From: Acidimicrobiales bacterium
Lineage (GTDB): Bacteria > Actinomycetota > Acidimicrobiia > Acidimicrobiales > SKKL01
Assembly: GCA_034521975.1 (NCBI GenBank)
Contig: JAXHLR010000002.1
Location: 62,001 to 126,000, forward strand
DNA length: 64,000 nucleotides
Direction of reading: 5' to 3'
Below, in pieces: positions 61,573 to 64,000 of this stretch. Each line of letters opens with the position of its first letter. The first letter of the stretch is position 1. The translations under genes and the position numbers were made by a program. The notes under the pieces are model-generated. The model did no database searches. It had not been told where the DNA came from and saw only the letters and a program-made list of their open reading frames with translations.

Positions 61573-61645
61573 CTCCGGGGGTGGGGCTCGAACCCACGAC
61601 CTACTGATTAACAGTCAGTTGCTCTGCCGACTGAGCTACCCCGGA
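61573..61645 (-). tRNA. tRNA-Asn (anticodon GTT), copy 2
   Basis: Identical to the tRNA-Asn at 48514-48586: 73 nt, anticodon loop CTGTTAA, complete acceptor stem. It should be functional, doubling tRNA-Asn gene dosage if the duplication is real. Confidence 0.93.
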
Positions 61646-61711
61646 ATGCAGCGGTGAGGATAGCAGTGCCGGCGGTCGTGACCTGCCGCTCGGGCTGGCA
61701 GAATCGTGCCC

Positions 61712-62596
61712 GTGAGCGACGAGGAGCTGGGCGACGAGGTCGAACGGCTCCGCGCCCTCGTCGCGGCGATCCCCGATCCCATCTACCGGATCACCGCCGA
61801 CGGCACCTTCATCAGCGTCGAACGGCCCGACGACCATCCCAGCGCCATGACCCAGGATTCGATCCCGGGCCGTTCGGTGCGCACCGCGATGCCCGCAGCC
61901 CAAGCCGAGGTGGTGATGGCCGGCATCCAGGAGGCGCTCGCCACGGGGAGGCTCTGCACCGTCGAGTACGACCTGGTCCTCGACGGCGAGCAGCGCTGGT
62001 GGGAGGCCAGGATCGTCCCCACCGGTGGCGAGGTGCTGGGCATCGTCCGCGAGGTCACCGAGCGCCGCCGTGGTGAGGCCGAGACCCTTCGAGCGGCCCG
62101 CAGCGACGCGCTGACCGGGCTCGCCAACCGGGCGGCGTTCACCGCAGAGCTCGAGCACGCGATCGCCCGCTCACGCCGTTCGGGACGTGCCCTGGCGGTC
62201 TTCTACTGCGACCTCGACCGGTTCAAGGAGGTCAACGACCGGCACGGACACGCGACCGGCGACGTCGTCCTCGCGGAGGTGGCCGACCGGGTACGTAGGG
62301 CGCTCCGCGACATCGATCTGGCGGCCCGTCTCGGTGGTGACGAGCTCGCGGTGCTGGTCGAGGAGTTCGACTCGGCCCACGCGCTCGAGGCCGTCGGGCT
62401 GCGCGTGGTCGACTCGGTGTCCCAGCCCTATGTGGTCGACGGCGCCGAGCACCTCATCGGGATGAGCATCGGCATCGCCGTCCTCCCCGACGATGCCGAC
62501 ACCGCCGGTGCACTCCTCGAGATCGCCGATGCCGCCATGTACCGAGCCAAGGCGCGAGGAGGGTCGCAGCTGGCGTTCGGCCGTCGCCTCGACTGA
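61712..62596 (+). CDS. PAS-GGDEF diguanylate cyclase, copy 2
   Basis: Same protein as the gene at 48653 with three amino-acid changes (SAMP to SAMT, GDIVL to GDVVL, FGGRLD to FGRRLD) and two silent changes. The GGDEL signature and upstream RDID are kept. The CAGAAT box 7 nt before the GTG is unchanged. Two of the three changes lie in or beside the GGDEF domain. Confidence 0.87.
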   Translation: MSDEELGDEVERLRALVAAIPDPIYRITADGTFISVERPDDHPSAMTQDSIPGRSVRTAMPAAQAEVVMAGIQEALATGRLCTVEYDLVLDGEQRWWEARIVPTGGEVLGIVREVTERRRGEAETLRAARSDALTGLANRAAFTAELEHAIARSRRSGRALAVFYCDLDRFKEVNDRHGHATGDVVLAEVADRVRRALRDIDLAARLGGDELAVLVEEFDSAHALEAVGLRVVDSVSQPYVVDGAEHLIGMSIGIAVLPDDADTAGALLEIADAAMYRAKARGGSQLAFGRRLD

Positions 62597-62612
62597 TCGC
62601 TGGGGTCGAGCG

Positions 62613-63173
62613 CTACTCGTCCAGCCAGACCGGGGCTCGGTCGAGCAAGAAGCGGCTCACCTCGAGGCAGCGGTCCAACACGTCGCACAGCTGCTCCTGT
62701 CCGAGAAAGATCCGGGTCAGCGAGACCTCGATCCGTCCCACGATGGAGAGGCTCCGCTCGGTGGCCTCGGTGGCCGATGCCGTGGAGTCGATCGCCGAGA
62801 CGTCGAGAGGGAGATCGGGACCGCCGATGCCGGCCAGCTCGGTGGCCAGCACCAACAGGTCGGGGCCTTTGGGCAGCGGCGGCATGGCCCAGGTGAACAG
62901 CAGCGGGAAGTTCCACACATCGGGTGGCTCGTCGGTCTCGGGCAGGTCGAGGATGGCGTCCTCGAAGCCGAGCATGACCCGGGGGTCGACCTCGAGCGCC
63001 AGGTGCAGGTCAAGCGGTCCGCCGCAGGCCTCCTCGGGGTGGAGATCGACCTCCCAGGCCTGGCGCAGGGAATAGGTCTCGACGAAGTGTCGCTCGTCGT
63101 GGACGTGGAACCCGTGGTCCACGGCGTGGTCCTTGAGGTCGGCGACGAAGACGGGAACATCGATGGCTGCCAC
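62613..63173 (-). CDS. Hypothetical protein, copy 2
   Basis: Identical in sequence to the gene at 49554-50114; see that entry. No substitution is seen. Confidence 0.65.
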   Translation of the reverse strand: MAAIDVPVFVADLKDHAVDHGFHVHDERHFVETYSLRQAWEVDLHPEEACGGPLDLHLALEVDPRVMLGFEDAILDLPETDEPPDVWNFPLLFTWAMPPLPKGPDLLVLATELAGIGGPDLPLDVSAIDSTASATEATERSLSIVGRIEVSLTRIFLGQEQLCDVLDRCLEVSRFLLDRAPVWLDE

Positions 63174-63221
63174 GCCGTCAAGACTGCCAGCATTGGTGGT
63201 CTCTCGGCTAGGTTGCGCCCG

Positions 63222-63974
63222 ATGCGGCCCCCCGCGGATGCATCGATCCCCGAGCTGCTGGACGAGGTTGCCGGCCTCGTCCAGATATCGCTCGCAAGGC
63301 TGGACGCATGGGGGTTGGCGGGGACCGCGCCCGGCCAGCACCACAGCGATGTCGAGGCGGACCAGGTGGCGGTGCGGAGGTTGGTCGACGCCGGTGTCGG
63401 GGTGCTCAGCGAGGAGAGCGGTCTGCACCATCCGGGGCGGGACGTCGTCGTGGTCCTCGATCCCCTCGATGGTTCGACCAACGCCGCCCATGGGGTCCCG
63501 TGGTACGCGACCAGTCTCTGCGCGGTCGACGCCGACGGGCCGTTGGCGGCGGTGGTGGTCGACCTGGCGCACGACCGGTGGTACCGGGCCCAGCGCGGCG
63601 GGGGAGCGACGCTCGACGGCGGCTCCATCGCCCCCGGCGTCGCCACCTCCCTCGACGATGCCTTCGTCGGACTGTCGGGCCTGCCGCCTCGGCACCTGGG
63701 ATGGCGCCAGTTCCGGGCTCTGGGTGCGGCGGCGCTCGACCTGTGTGCGGTCGCCGACGGCACGCTCGACGCCTTCGTGGACTGCAGCGTCGATGCGCAC
63801 GGATCCTGGGACTACCTCGGGGCACTGCTGGTGTGCGAGGAGGCCGGGGTCGCGGTGCGCGATGCGCATGGACGGTCACTCGTGGTGCTCGCCCACGACG
63901 CCCGCCGAACCCCGGTCGCCGCCTGCACGACCGAGCTGCTCGACGAGGTGGTCGCGGCCCGCGGCGGGTTCTGA
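63222..63974 (+). CDS. Inositol monophosphatase-family protein, copy 2
   Basis: Identical to the gene at 50163-50915, including the -10-like TAGGTT 7 nt upstream. The window ends 26 bp after its stop, before the Nudix position of copy 1. Confidence 0.87.
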   Translation: MRPPADASIPELLDEVAGLVQISLARLDAWGLAGTAPGQHHSDVEADQVAVRRLVDAGVGVLSEESGLHHPGRDVVVVLDPLDGSTNAAHGVPWYATSLCAVDADGPLAAVVVDLAHDRWYRAQRGGGATLDGGSIAPGVATSLDDAFVGLSGLPPRHLGWRQFRALGAAALDLCAVADGTLDAFVDCSVDAHGSWDYLGALLVCEEAGVAVRDAHGRSLVVLAHDARRTPVAACTTELLDEVVAARGGF

Positions 63975-64000
63975 GGCGCGGATCCCGATGGGATGGGTCG

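Larger units (their letters stand above)
61520..64000. repeat. Long direct repeat, copy 2 (continues past the window)
   Basis: The same sequence as 48461-50941, shifted by 13,059 bp, up to the window edge. Five substitutions are found at 61850, 62191, 62264, 62557 and 62582, all inside the GGDEF gene. The true length of the repeat is unknown. Confidence 0.95.

Overview
The window is high-GC DNA from an actinobacterium. Support comes from a BldD-type regulator, a WhiB-type gene, a FolP2-type dihydropteroate synthase homologue, a mycothiol-type (MDMPI) enzyme, MenJ-like reductase motifs, gene orders such as comEA-comEC-holA-rpsT-lepA-hrcA-dnaJ-rsmE and phoH-ybeY-corC-era, and many TAGSNT -10 boxes 6-8 nt before start codons (leaderless transcription). 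Class Acidimicrobiia is my best guess, but this is inference. LAYOUT. 1-15.3 kb: end of comEA, comEC, a 3 kb accessory block (secreted vWA-SGNH fusion and two small secreted proteins), folP2-like, holA, rpsT (minus), lepA, a short-chain dehydrogenase, photolyase, CIRCE-hrcA-dnaJ-rsmE, and bldD carrying an intact c-di-GMP-binding signature. 15.3-24.9 kb (minus): a Tad/Flp pilus operon (cpaB-tadZ-tadA-tadB-tadC-flp-tadE-tadE-tadG), followed by a membrane pseudokinase, a membrane LysM protein and a broken FecCD permease remnant. 25-44.7 kb: phoH-ybeY-corC-era, uppS, recO, glyS, dnaG-rpoD and a geranylgeranyl-reductase-family gene. These housekeeping genes are repeatedly separated by small modules: TetR/MDMPI, dinG, a small HTH gene, mazEF, XRE plus nucleotidyltransferase, and azlCD. 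44.7-51.5 kb: a PAS-GGDEF-EAL protein, a DUF2510 protein, tRNA-Ile2(CAU), tRNA-Asn(GUU), a second GGDEF protein, a hypothetical gene, an inositol-phosphatase-like gene, a Nudix hydrolase and tRNA-Val(UAC). 51.6-61.5 kb: a mobile element with a tyrosine integrase, small control genes, a RepA-like ATPase, a SWIM zinc finger, HTH genes, a frameshifted tape-measure gene, a frameshifted WhiB-like gene and two minus-strand genes. No capsid, portal, terminase or lysis gene is visible. 61.52-64.0 kb: a second copy, to the window edge, of 48,461-50,941. It starts inside the anticodon stem of tRNA-Ile2 and differs at only five positions, all inside the GGDEF gene. HOW IT FITS TOGETHER. Cyclic di-GMP is a recurring theme: one GGDEF-EAL enzyme, a GGDEF gene present twice, a BldD with the RxD-X8-RxxD signature, a GTGA-N9-TCAC repeat at the bldD promoter, and a dense GTGA/TCAC cluster between the Tad operon and a divergent HTH gene. 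A c-di-GMP/BldD/Tad-pilus circuit is therefore a testable inference. The other striking feature is the 13,059-bp offset duplication across the mobile element. It could be a tandem duplication, capture of host DNA by the element, or a strain-chimeric assembly. Many single-base indels in the right part of the element, all between segments of clean coding sequence, make sequence quality there a real question.
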